Shown piece after piece: positions 47,046 to 59,900 of a stretch of 64,000 bases of DNA. Within the stretch, counting starts at the first letter, position 1, and every line of letters begins with the position of its first letter. The translations under genes were made by a program, and so were the position numbers. The DNA is taken from NCBI RefSeq assembly GCF_038725785.1, contig NZ_CP109796.1, positions 3,658,001-3,722,000 on the forward strand, read 5' to 3'. The notes under the pieces were generated by a model, which did not search any database, was not told where the DNA came from, and saw nothing but the letters and a program-made list of their open reading frames with translations. The stretch is from Termitidicoccus mucosus. Its GTDB lineage: Bacteria > Verrucomicrobiota > Verrucomicrobiia > Opitutales > Opitutaceae.

Positions 47046-47513
47046 ATGAAAAATCCCTCCGTCGATGCGGCCGGCATGCCCGCGGCCGTCCGTCTTTTCG
47101 CGAAATTCGAGACCGAGATGAGCGTGCGCCCGGACGACATCGATCTTTACCAGCATGTGCACAGCACGCGCTATCTCGACTATGTGCTGGCGGCGCGGTT
47201 TGAGCAGATGGAGCGTTGTTACGGCATGTCGATGCAGGAATTTTCGGCGCGCGGGCTCGGCTGGTATATGGCCTCGGCGACGATTCACTACCGGCGTCCG
47301 TTGGGCTGGGGCGATCGCTTCATCGTGCGCACGTGGGTGGATCGGATCGCCGAAAACGGACAGGGCCTGCGCGTGCAATTCGAGCTGGAGAAACTGCCCA
47401 ACAAAAAACGCGTTTGCGACGGCCACAGCGACTATACACTGGTTTCGCTCGCCACTGGACGAGGTATGGTCATTCCCGATGAAATTCTATCCAAGTATAC
47501 TGTCTTACAATAG
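47046..47513 (+). CDS. Acyl-CoA thioesterase, 4HBT/YbgC-like hotdog
   Basis: Protein of 155 residues of the hotdog-fold acyl-CoA thioesterase family. The catalytic aspartate segment is RPDDIDLYQHVHSTRYLDY, in which the usual H-x-N after the aspartate is HVHST. The remaining strands (ATIHYRRPLGWGDRFIVRTWV and QFELEKLPNKKRVCDG) fit 4HBT enzymes. It is cytosolic. The ATG at 47046 is preferred over 46965 because the family N-terminus begins about 20 residues after it. It is divergent from the Sel1 gene. Confidence 0.88.
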   Translation: MKNPSVDAAGMPAAVRLFAKFETEMSVRPDDIDLYQHVHSTRYLDYVLAARFEQMERCYGMSMQEFSARGLGWYMASATIHYRRPLGWGDRFIVRTWVDRIAENGQGLRVQFELEKLPNKKRVCDGHSDYTLVSLATGRGMVIPDEILSKYTVLQ

Positions 47514-47746
47514 TTTAAGTCCTATTTTGCATGTTAAGTTTTTCTGATACCCATACGCATTTTCAAGGACTTGCGAAATTCACCTTGCCTTTGTGCCGCA
47601 AGTGTATGGGCTCCGCGGACTCGTTAGAGAACGATAGGTGACAGCAACTGGTGAGTCGTCAGGAGAGCGCAGTGTTCAAGTGATGATTTCGAAACCCGAC
47701 GGTCGGGAACGGACTGGCAGCCGCGCTTCTTCTACGAACTCAGAAC

Positions 47747-48127
47747 ATGACAGGTAATTCAAAACTATACGTCGGCAACATGTCGTTCAAAACGACTGAG
47801 GAAGAGCTCCGCGCCGCTTTCGAGCAGTTCGGTGCCGTGACCGATGTTTATGTCGCCATGGATCGCATGACCGGACGCCCCCGCGGTTTCGCGTTTGTGA
47901 CCATGGGCACGCCGGAGGAAGCAAAGCTCGCGGCTGAAAAATTGAACGGCGTCGATCTCGGCGGCCGTGCCCTCACCGTCAACGAAGCCCGTCCGAAGGA
48001 AGAAGGCGGTGGCCGTTCCTTTGGTGGTGGTGGCGGTGGCGGCCGCGGAGGTTTCCGTGGCGGCGACCGTCGCGGCGGCGGCGGCGGTGGCTATCGCGGC
48101 GATCGCGAGAGCCGCGAAAGCTACTAA
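47747..48127 (+). CDS. Glycine-rich RRM RNA-binding protein
   Basis: Protein of 126 residues. One RNA recognition motif is at about 6-82 with RNP2 LYVGNM and RNP1 RGFAFVTM, followed by a Gly/Arg-rich tail ([18 protein letters not shown]). This type is widespread in cyanobacteria and PVC bacteria and is linked to cold or stress adaptation. It has a 233-bp upstream gap without another gene, so a long 5' leader is possible, and two terminators follow it. Confidence 0.93.
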   Translation: MTGNSKLYVGNMSFKTTEEELRAAFEQFGAVTDVYVAMDRMTGRPRGFAFVTMGTPEEAKLAAEKLNGVDLGGRALTVNEARPKEEGGGRSFGGGGGGGRGGFRGGDRRGGGGGGYRGDRESRESY

Positions 48128-48133
48128 ACCAGT

Positions 48134-48156
48134 TCAGTCCGACCGGACTGATTTTT
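48134..48156 (+). terminator. First terminator after the RRM gene
   Basis: TCAGTCCG-ac-CGGACTGA (48134-48151) followed by TTTTT, immediately after the RRM stop codon. Confidence 0.75.
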
Positions 48157-48157
48157 A

Positions 48158-48188
48158 AAAAACCGGGGCCGCAATGGTCCCGGTTTTT
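48158..48188 (+). terminator. Second terminator after the RRM gene
   Basis: AAACCGGGGCC-gcaat-GGTCCCGGTTTTTT with one G-T pair and a T-tract. With the first hairpin it makes a tandem terminator before secA. Confidence 0.8.
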
Positions 48189-48368
48189 TGTTTTCAAGAT
48201 CGGGCCGCTCTCCCCCGCAGGCGAGGGCGTCCCTATTTTGCCATTTGCCAAACCCCGCCCGCCTCCTGCACACTCGCGCCCTTTTCAATTTTTCACATCG
48301 CATCCGCCCGAATCCCTCCGCGCTCTCCGTGGTCAACTAATTCCGAACTCCGCATTCCGCATTTCCCA

Positions 48369-51563
<3,195 letters not shown>

Positions 51564-51719
51564 AAATCCCAAATCACGAAATCCCAAATCCAAAAAAAAT
51601 TCCAATAATCAAAAGGCCAAAATCTCAAAGAGGCGGTCCCGCGCCGGTGATTGTTTGGGATTTGGTAGTTTGAAATTTGGAATTTTTTTGGGATTTGGGA
51701 TTTCGTGATTTGGGATTTC
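51564..51719. repeat. A/T-rich inverted repeat between secA and pyrE
   Basis: AAATCCCAAATCACGAAATC... (51565-51604) pairs with the complement at 51678-51718 over about 40 bp. Sequence units AAATCCC are repeated inside each arm. It fills the gap; no gene is seen. Confidence 0.9.
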
Positions 51720-51769
51720 TCCGCGAATTTTGGCTTTGTTTTTTCCGGTGCTCCGCGCAGCGTCGCGGA

Positions 51770-52339
51770 ATGGACACGCAACAACAGGAAGTCCTCGACA
51801 TTTTCACCCGCACCCGCGCTCTGTTGCGCGGGCATTTCGTCCTGCGCTCCGGCCTGCACAGCGGACACTTTTTCCAGTGCGCGCAAGTCTGCCAGCACAT
51901 GGACGCCGTCACGCGGCTCGCGGAATTGCTGGTCGCAAAAATCGACGGCTGGTCGTTCACCACCGTGCTCGCCCCGGCGATGGGCGGGCTCGTCATCGGG
52001 CAGGAGGTGGCGCGCCAGACCGGGTCGCGCTTCCTGTTCGCCGAAAAGGATAACAACACGCTCGTGATGCGGCGCGGCTTCAAGCTCGCGCCCGGCGAGC
52101 GCGTGCTCGTGGTCGAGGACGTCGTCACGCGCGGCGGCCGCGTGGTCGAGGCGCTCGACATCGTGAAAAAAGCCGGCGGTGTCGCGGCCGGCGTGGCGAT
52201 GCTGGTGGACCGCAGCTCGGGCGCCACGAAGTTCGGCGTGCCCTCGGTCGCGCTGCTCGAACTGAGTTTCCCCACCTACCCCGCCGACCAGCTCCCGCCC
52301 GAACTCGCGGCCCTGCCGGCGGAAAAACCGGGAAGCTGA
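51770..52339 (+). CDS. pyrE: Orotate phosphoribosyltransferase
   Basis: Pyrimidine synthesis: orotate plus PRPP to OMP; 189 residues, cytosolic. The PRPP loop is RVLVVEDVVTRGGRVVEAL; the N-terminal substrate segment is GHFVLRSGLHSGHFFQCA, and the catalytic loop APAMGGLVIGQEVAR is present. The ATG at 51770 (MDTQQQEVLDIF) begins the family fold; the longer frame upstream runs through the AT-rich palindrome and is not used. Confidence 0.94.
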   Translation: MDTQQQEVLDIFTRTRALLRGHFVLRSGLHSGHFFQCAQVCQHMDAVTRLAELLVAKIDGWSFTTVLAPAMGGLVIGQEVARQTGSRFLFAEKDNNTLVMRRGFKLAPGERVLVVEDVVTRGGRVVEALDIVKKAGGVAAGVAMLVDRSSGATKFGVPSVALLELSFPTYPADQLPPELAALPAEKPGS

Positions 52340-52387
52340 GCCAATTTGCGAATTATACTATTTGTGAATCGAAATGACACTTTTGCT

Positions 52388-52449
52388 GGAGGGACGACCT
52401 CCGTGTCGTCCATCCGCCCGGAAACGGACGGCACGGAGGCCGTTTCTCC
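52388..52449. repeat. Dispersed palindromic repeat B, copy 2
   Basis: GGAGGGACGACCTCCGTGTC... to ...CACGGAGGCCGTTTCTCC; a variant of 18702-18763. It lies before repeat A copy 2, as in the other locus. Confidence 0.7.
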
Positions 52450-52515
52450 AAGCCGCCGTTACCCCAAAGTGCCATTCCGGTTCGCAAATGGTATAAAATT
52501 TTCGATTAACAGTGA

Positions 52516-52613
52516 CGCGGCAGCGCCGGTAGGGCGAAGCCTCCGGCTGAGCCGAGGCTCGGCGGGGACGCCTCGCCCTACCTTTTGGGCCAAGGTTGAG
52601 AGAAAATACTATA
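52516..52613 (-). repeat. Dispersed repeat A, copy 2 (inverted)
   Basis: A 98-bp element starting at CGCGGCAGCGCC and ending in GAGAGAAAATACTATA. Its reverse complement matches 18794-18891 with only a few changes. The rest of the 52340-52680 gap shows no gene. Confidence 0.85.
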
Positions 52614-52680
52614 CCACGAATTGCGATTGGCGATTTGGCGCCGCCGCGCCGGAAAGGGGCGACGCCTTGGAATCCGCGCC

Positions 52681-53835
52681 GTGAAACCCGGCAAAAAAAG
52701 AAAGCTCGTCAAGCGCATGCTCATCATCGGGATCGCCCTCGCCGGTGCGTTCATGGCCGCCGCCCTCGCCTATATGCAACATCCGAAATTCGGACGGCTG
52801 CCGCGCGGCGAGCGCCTGACCAGGATACAACAGTCGCCCCATTATAAAGACGGACGCTTTCAGAATATCGCGCCCACGCCGATGCTGGCCGGGGACGTGA
52901 GCACGTTCGCGCTCTACAGGGAGTTTTTCTTTGGCGACAAATCCAGGCGGACCCCGCCCGCGCCGCTTCCCTCGGTGAAAAGCGACTTGAGGAGCCTCGA
53001 CGCCGAAAAAGACGCGCTGGTCTGGTTCGGCCACTCGTCGTATTTTCTGCAAATCGGCGGAAAGCGGATGCTGGTGGACCCGGTTTTCAGCGGGGCGGCC
53101 TCGCCGGTTTCATTCACCACCCGCGCCTTCGCCGGGTCGGATATATATACGGCGGACGACATGCCCGGCATCGACTACCTGTTTATCACGCACGACCACT
53201 GGGATCACCTGGACTATGAAACGGTCAGGAAACTGAAGCCCAAGGTCGGGAAAATAATATGCGGGCTAGGGACCGGCGAGCACCTTGAATATTGGGGTTT
53301 CGCCCGGGACCGCATCATCGAGCTGGATTGGGACGAGGAATGCCTGCCGGACGATGGCGTCACGGTGAATTGTTTCACGGCGCGGCATTTTTCCGGGCGG
53401 GCGTTTTCGCGCGACCGTTCGCTCTGGGCGTCGTTTCTGGTCAAAGTGCGGGATTACACATTCTACATCGGCGGGGACAGCGGCTACGGCGCGCATTTTG
53501 CCGGGATCGGGGACAAGTCCGGCGCCATCGACCTGGCGATCCTGGAGAACGGCCAGTATGATAAAAACTGGAAATACATCCACATGATGCCGGAGGAAGT
53601 TTTGCAGGCGGCGGACGACTTGAAGGCGCGGCGGTTGCTGCCGGTGCACTCGGCGAAGTTTTCCATTTCCAACCATGCGTGGGACGATCCGTTGCGGAGA
53701 CTCTCCGCGGCGCACCGGGCCGCCGGCTCGAAAATCATCCTGCTGACGCCGCGCATCGGCGAGGTGGTGGATCTGCATGACGGGGCGCGCGAATTTCCCC
53801 GCTGGTGGGAGAGTGTCGGGGCCGGGTCGCCGTGA
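52681..53835 (+). CDS. Membrane-anchored metallo-beta-lactamase-fold hydrolase
   Basis: Protein of 384 residues from the GTG start. A lysine/arginine-rich N-terminus (KPGKKRKLVKR) is followed by a signal anchor (MLIIGIALAGAFMAAALAYM), so the catalytic domain is probably outside the cytoplasm. Metal ligands are in THDHWDHLD, with later residues in ARHFSGR, YIGGDSGYG and LLPVHSAKF, like NAPE-PLD/UlaG-type MBL hydrolases. The substrate is unknown. The GTG is preferred because it supplies the positive n-region; an ATG at 52717 would begin in the hydrophobic segment. Confidence 0.87.
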   Translation: MKPGKKRKLVKRMLIIGIALAGAFMAAALAYMQHPKFGRLPRGERLTRIQQSPHYKDGRFQNIAPTPMLAGDVSTFALYREFFFGDKSRRTPPAPLPSVKSDLRSLDAEKDALVWFGHSSYFLQIGGKRMLVDPVFSGAASPVSFTTRAFAGSDIYTADDMPGIDYLFITHDHWDHLDYETVRKLKPKVGKIICGLGTGEHLEYWGFARDRIIELDWDEECLPDDGVTVNCFTARHFSGRAFSRDRSLWASFLVKVRDYTFYIGGDSGYGAHFAGIGDKSGAIDLAILENGQYDKNWKYIHMMPEEVLQAADDLKARRLLPVHSAKFSISNHAWDDPLRRLSAAHRAAGSKIILLTPRIGEVVDLHDGAREFPRWWESVGAGSP

Positions 53836-53845
53836 CCCGAGGTCA

Positions 53846-53952
53846 AATTACGAATTACAAATGACGAATTACGAATTTGGCGCTGCCGCGCCGATACTGT
53901 CGGTTGGAGCGGCAGCTCCAAATTCGTAATTCGTCATTTGTAATTCGTAATT
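53846..53952. repeat. Perfect AT-rich palindrome
   Basis: 33-bp perfect arms at 53846-53878 (AATTACGAATTACAAATGAC...) and 53920-53952, with a GC-rich loop (GGCGCTGCCGCGCC..., GGAGCGGCAGCTCC). It occupies most of the gap between the hydrolase and the convergent autotransporter gene, and could terminate both. Confidence 0.93.
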
Positions 53953-53962
53953 GGTCCCCCCC

Positions 53963-56900
53963 TTACCAGGCCCGGCGGTAGCCGAGGCTCAGGGACCAGG
54001 GGCGCTCGTAGGCGTCGGCCTTGTTGTATTCATAATCGAAATACAACTGGCTTTGCGCGTCGATGAGGTAGCCGGCGCCCAGGCCGGCCTCGAAACGCCA
54101 GCCGTCGAAGCCGGGCGTCCACTCGCGGCCTTCCACGTGCAGCTTGCCGCCGCCCGTGTCGCTCTTGACCTCCGCCACGCGGAGATAGGGACGCCAGCGG
54201 CCGAGATCCACGCCGCCGCGCATTTGCAGGCGGTATTGCGCCGCCGTCGCGCCGTCGATGCGCACATGGATGGGCTCGTGGTAAACGGTCTGGCGCTCCG
54301 TGTCGTAGGTCTCGCTGCCGAAACGGGCCAGCGCCATCTGCACCGAGGGCTCCAGCCAGAGGTTGCCCGAGGTCACGTAGCGGCCCAGTTCCAGCGACGC
54401 GCCCATCGCCTCGCTGCCGTAGCGCGCGTCGGTCACAAAGCCGTCCACCGCCTGCGAGTGCAGCTTGTTGCTGTTGCGGTCGGCGCGCAGCACGAAGTCG
54501 CCATACCAGCCGTCCTTGTGCAGCACTGTCGCGTAGCCGCCCAAGCCAAAGCCGGAGGTCTCGCCGCTGCCGTGGCGCTCAAAGTCCCGCTCGTGCCGGG
54601 CGAAGGAGAGGAAACCGCCGGCCAGCAGCGTGAGGTCACCGGACAGGTCGATGCGCCGGTCTCCGCCTGCGGTCATCCCGAAGCTGTCCTGCGTGAAGCC
54701 GTCCCCGGCGAGGCCGCCGCCCGCGTTGAGCCGGTAGGTGTTGGCCGTCACCCACACGTTTCCGTTTTCGGGCAGCCCGCCCATGCGCAACTCGCCCATG
54801 CGCTTGCGCAGGCTGTCCAGCGAATAGTGCCAGTCGAGCCCGGCCACCCCGGCGGTCCAGTAGATCGCGTCGCCGGCGCGGCTGCGCGCATCGCCGCCGG
54901 ACAGGTAGAACTTGTTTGTCTCCGGCATGATTCTTCCGCCGTCGCCGCGATAGAGCCGGTAGGTGTGCGCGCCCATCTCGAATTCGTTGGAGGTGATGTC
55001 GAGCACGGCGGGGTCGTCGCTGGCAGCCATCGGCAGGGCGAGCATGTCGAGGGCGTAGGTGCGCTTCGCATCGTCGATTTCCGTGGTGGTGGTGCGGTGG
55101 AGCACGAAGCGGTGCGTGCCGGTGGCCAGCGTGCCGACCTGAAGCCTGTCGCTGAGGCGGCCGGCGAGGTCGATGTTCAGGTGCTGCTCGGTCGCGCCGG
55201 TAAGTTCGCCGGTGGTCAAGGTGGCGTAGGCCGAGGCTGGCAGCGGCTGGTTGTCGGGGGCGATGTGGGCAATCTGGTCGGTGTGATAATACACGCGGGC
55301 AGGAATGCCCGCGCTCCCGGGCGCACCGTGGAGGCGCTGGAGGGTTTGGTTGTGGCCGGCGAGGTCGAAGGCCGCATTCTCAAGGGTCAGGCCCGCGCTG
55401 GCGGCAAACACGTTGGTCGTGCCGGAGCGCAGGGTGTCGCCCCGCACGTAGGTCGCGCCGGTGTAGGTTTGCTGGCGCTGCACGACGGTGGTGCCGCCGC
55501 CGATGATGTCCACGGCGCCCGCGCCGGCGATGGCGGTGTCGATGTAGAAATTGTCGGAGCGGTCGAGGATGAGCTTCGTGTCGGCGGCGGCGAGCGTGAC
55601 GGAGCGGTCGAGGCGGTCGTCCGCCCAGCCGTTGCCGATGCCGCCGCCGGTGCCGATTTGCGCCGTGCCGCGGTTGACGAGCAGGGCGATGTCGTTCGCG
55701 CCGGAGAGCGTGGCGAGCGCGGCGGCGTTTTGCACCAGGGTGCCGGAGCCGGTGAGCGGGCCGGTGAAGGCGGTGTCACCGGAGCCGGCTTTCACCTCAA
55801 TGATGCCGTCGGCGGCGACGGTGTTGGCAAAGGTGACCGCGTCGGAACGCCAGAGCGCGAAGGTGCCTCCGGCGGCCACGGACACGCGGCTGGCGGAGGC
55901 GAGCGCGCCGAGGGTCGTGCCGTCGCCGAGGGTGAGGGTCGCGCCGGTCTGCACGGCGGTCGTGCCGGTGTAGGAGCCGGTGCCGGTGAGGGCGAGGTTG
56001 CCGCCCGCGAGCGCGAGCCCGCCCGCGCCGCCGGTGACCGCGCCGGAGAGCGTGCCGGTAAAGCCGGTGTTATCCACCGTGAGAGTGGCGTCGCGCAGCG
56101 CCACGGAGCCGCTGCCGGAGAAATCCTGCACGCGCTGGTTTGCGGTGCCGAGGTCGAAGCCGGTGCGCTCCCCGTCAAGCGTCACGCGCGTGCTGCTGGC
56201 AATGATGTCGGCGATGCCGTCGCCGGCCTTGAGCACGGCGGAACCGGTGATGAGTGTCGCGCCGGTGTAGCCGGCCTGCTGCGCGAGGGTGATGGTGTCG
56301 GCGCCGGTGAAGATGAAACCCGCGCCGGCGCCGGCGAGTTTCGCGCTGAGGGTCTTGTCATGCGAGCCGGTCGGGTCGAGCGTGATGGCGGTGGTGGCGT
56401 GCGTGCTTTCGATGGCGGTCACGCCGTAGTCGAGATAGACGCCCGGGCCGGAGGCGCCGCTGGCGGGGTCGATGGCGGGATCGTAATAGACGGCTTTGTA
56501 GCCGTGGGTGATTTTGCCGATGATGTCCGTGCCGGTGGCGTCGTAGAAATCCATCGTGCCGCTTTCGCCCAGCGCGGCGGTGGCGGTGTCCACCAGCGAG
56601 TAGGCCGTGCCGTGGCCCACGGAGGAGGAGCCGGTGACTTTCACGATGGGGGTGCGGTTGTCGGAGATGACAATCGCGTCCACGTCGAAGATGTTGGCGG
56701 TGAGCGCGCCGGTGCCGGGCGGGCGCGGGAGGTCGAGACCGGTGAGCGCGCCGTCGCCCAGGCCGAAGGAGCCGTTGGCGCCGGCCAGCGTGCCCACGGT
56801 GAGCACGCAGGGGGTGATGGGCGAGGCGGCGGTGTCGGTCATGATGAAGACGCGTCCGCCGTCGAAGTGGAGCCCGCCGATCGTGCGGTCGGCGTCGAGC

Positions 56901-59900
56901 GTGGTCTCGGAATTTGCGCCGAGCAGCAGCGTGGCGCCGGCGAGCGCGGCCTCGGCGTTGTCGTCGAGGCGGAAGTAGCCCGTGCGCGTCGCGCCGCGCA
57001 CGCCGATGGTGCCGGTGAAGGCGTTGCCGGCGGCCGCGGCGAGGACGAACTCCCCGCCCGCGGTGGCGGCGGCGTTGTAGAGGTCAATATAGCCCGCGCC
57101 AGTGAGCGGGCTGGCGAAGGTGGCGGCGGCGGTGCCGCTTTTCCTGACTTGCAAGGTCGCGCCGGCGGTCACGTCGGCGGGGGCTGCGTTGAGCTGGTGC
57201 GCGGCCCAGTCCACGGCGAGGGTGCCGGCCTGCACGAGCGTGGCCTGCTGGGCGAGGCCGGCGAGGCTCGCGGCGGGGGAGTCGAGGTCCCAAGCGCCGG
57301 AGCCGGTTTTCACGAGGGTGCCGGTGAACACGGTGCTGCCGGTGACGGCGGCGGCGTAGGACTGCGAGCCGGACGCGCCGGCGAGGGTGAGCGTGGAGGC
57401 GTCGCCGTTGATTTCGAGCGCGCCGGCAAGCGTGCTGCCGTTCCAGAGGCGGACTTCGTTGGCGGCGTTGGCCTCGAGGAAGATGGCCCACGTGCCGCCG
57501 CTGATGAGGCCGCCGGTGGTGTTGGTGACGAGGGCGCGCTCCCCGGCATAGATGCCAGGCCCGGTCATGCCTGTGATCGTGCCGGAATTGACAACATCGA
57601 GGCTGCCGAATGTGGCAATGCCCCTCCAGCCGCCCTCGATCAGGCCTGCGCTGTTGTTGGTGACGGTGATCAAGGTGCCGGCGTTGGTGCTGTAAACACC
57701 GTCGCCGGCCGAGCCATCGGTGCCGCTGATAATGCCGGAGTTGGCCACGGTGCCGCCGGCATACAAATTGATGCCCTCGTAAACGCCCTGGATGAGGCCG
57801 GCGTTGGTGACGGTGGCGATGCCATCGGAGTAAACGCCCCTGCCCGAGAATGCCTGCCCGAGAATTGCGCCGGAGTTGAACACGGTGCCGCCGGCGCCCA
57901 GCCAGACGCCGTGGGCGGCGCCGGTGATGGAGCCGCTGGTGGTGTTGGTGACGAGGGCGGCGCCGTTCTCCGCAAGGACGCCGTAGCCGCCCGCTCCTGT
58001 GCCGGCGATGGCGCCGGCATTGGCCACGGTGCCACCGGCGGCGAGCCAGACGCCGATATTGGAGCCGCTGATGTGACCGCCGGTGCCGTTGTCCACGAAA
58101 GCGGGCGTGGCAATGGCGTAAACGCCGTGATAGCCGCCCGTGATGCTGCCGGTGTTGGCCACGCTGCCGCCGGCGTTAAGATAAACGCCATACCAGTCGC
58201 CGTGAATGCGCGCCCCGGCATTGTTGGTCACGTCGCCGGCGGCGGAAAGCCAGACGCCTTGCTGTCCGCCGCTGATGGCGCCGCCCGCGTTGTTGGTGAC
58301 GGAGACAGGCGCGCCCCAGGCGTAGACGCCGCTGTCGTTTCCGCCCGCGAGGGTGCCGCTGTTGGCGACCGTGCCGCCCGCCGCGAGATAGATGCCATCC
58401 TCGCCGCCGGTGACAAGCCCGCCGGTGGTGTTGCTGATGAGCACCGAGGCATTGGCGGCATAAATGCCGTAGCTGCTTGCCGCCGTGCCGGTGATGGTGC
58501 CGCTGTTATGGAGCGTGCCGCCGGCGGCGAGGTTGACGCCGGTCGAGCCGCCTTGAATCAAACCGGTGTTTGTGCCGGTGAGCCGGCCGCTCGCGCCGAC
58601 GCCGGCGCCGGCCAGTCCGCGAATCGTGCCGGAATTGGACAGCGTGCTGCTGTTGGTGAGAAGAAGGCCGTCCTGCCCGCCCTCGATGAGGCCGGAGGCG
58701 CTGTTGGTGACGAGGCGGATGTTGGCATTCATGCCGATGCCGGCGGCGGACGTGCCGGTGATGGTGCCGGAGTTGGTCACCGTGCCGCTGGCGTCGAGGA
58801 TGATGTTGGCGCCATACGCGCCGCCCTGGATGAGGCCGTCGTTGGCGAGCGAGAGCGTGCCGCGCGACCACAGGCCGTAGCCGGCGGCGGACGTGCCGAT
58901 GATGGCGCCGCTGTTGGTGACGGTGCCGCCCTCGATCCAGACGCCGGCGCTCACGCCTTGGACAAGGGCGCCGGCGCCGTTGGTGAGAAGATTGGCCGGG
59001 GTGTCATTGAAAAATGACACGCCATACCTGCCTCCACCGATGATGGTGCCGGTGTTGCGCACCTCGCCAATGCCGTCATTGCCACCGAAATAGACGCCGT
59101 CAGCCCCGCCAGTATCGGTGCCAAGGATGTAGCCGCTGTTCCACACCGTGCCGCCAGCCACGGCGTTCACGCCATAAGCAACGCCCTCGATCCGGCCGCC
59201 CGTGGTGTTGCTCACCCAGGCGCCCCAGGTGTTGCCTCCCATATTCACGCCACGATAGCCGCCCTTGATGGTGCCGCTGTTCCGAATCGTGCCGCCGGAG
59301 GCGAGTTGGATGGCGTCATTGCTCGCCTCGATGCGGCCGCCTGCGTTGTCCACGACCACGGAGCCCGTCGCATTGATGCCGATGCCATTATATGACAACG
59401 TGGCGCTGACGATGCCGGCGTTCCACACCGTGCCGCCTTGGTACAGGTAAAGACCGTAGTCCCCGCCCTGAATGAGACCGGAGGTGGAGTTGCTGCCGGT
59501 AAACGCGCCGTAGCTTTCGATGCCGCCGCCGGCGCCGGCGCCGCGAATCGTGCCGGAGTTGAACAATACGACGATGCCGTTCGCGGCGGTAACACCGACG
59601 CGGCCCTCGATCAGGCCGGTGTTGGCGGCGGCAAACGTGCCGCTAAAGCTGGCACCGTAGCCGTAGCCGGAGCCGTCAGTGTCGCCGCGGATGGTGCCGG
59701 AGTTGGCCAGCGTGCCGCCATTACTCAGAGCCAAGCCGTGCGCGGTCCCTTCGATGAGGCCGAGGTTGGTGACGAGGGACGTGCCGCCGACCATGACTCC
59801 GCTGCCGCCATTGACGCTGGTGGCCGAGATGATGCCGGAATTCCACAACGTGCTGGTGGAAGGGAAAACCGCGCCATAGGAACTGCCTTGGATGAGGCCG

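Noticed and set aside
53951-59017. Plus-strand 1688-residue frame over the giant autotransporter
   Set aside because: Antisense to repeat DNA, so its own repeats merely mirror the passenger repeats.
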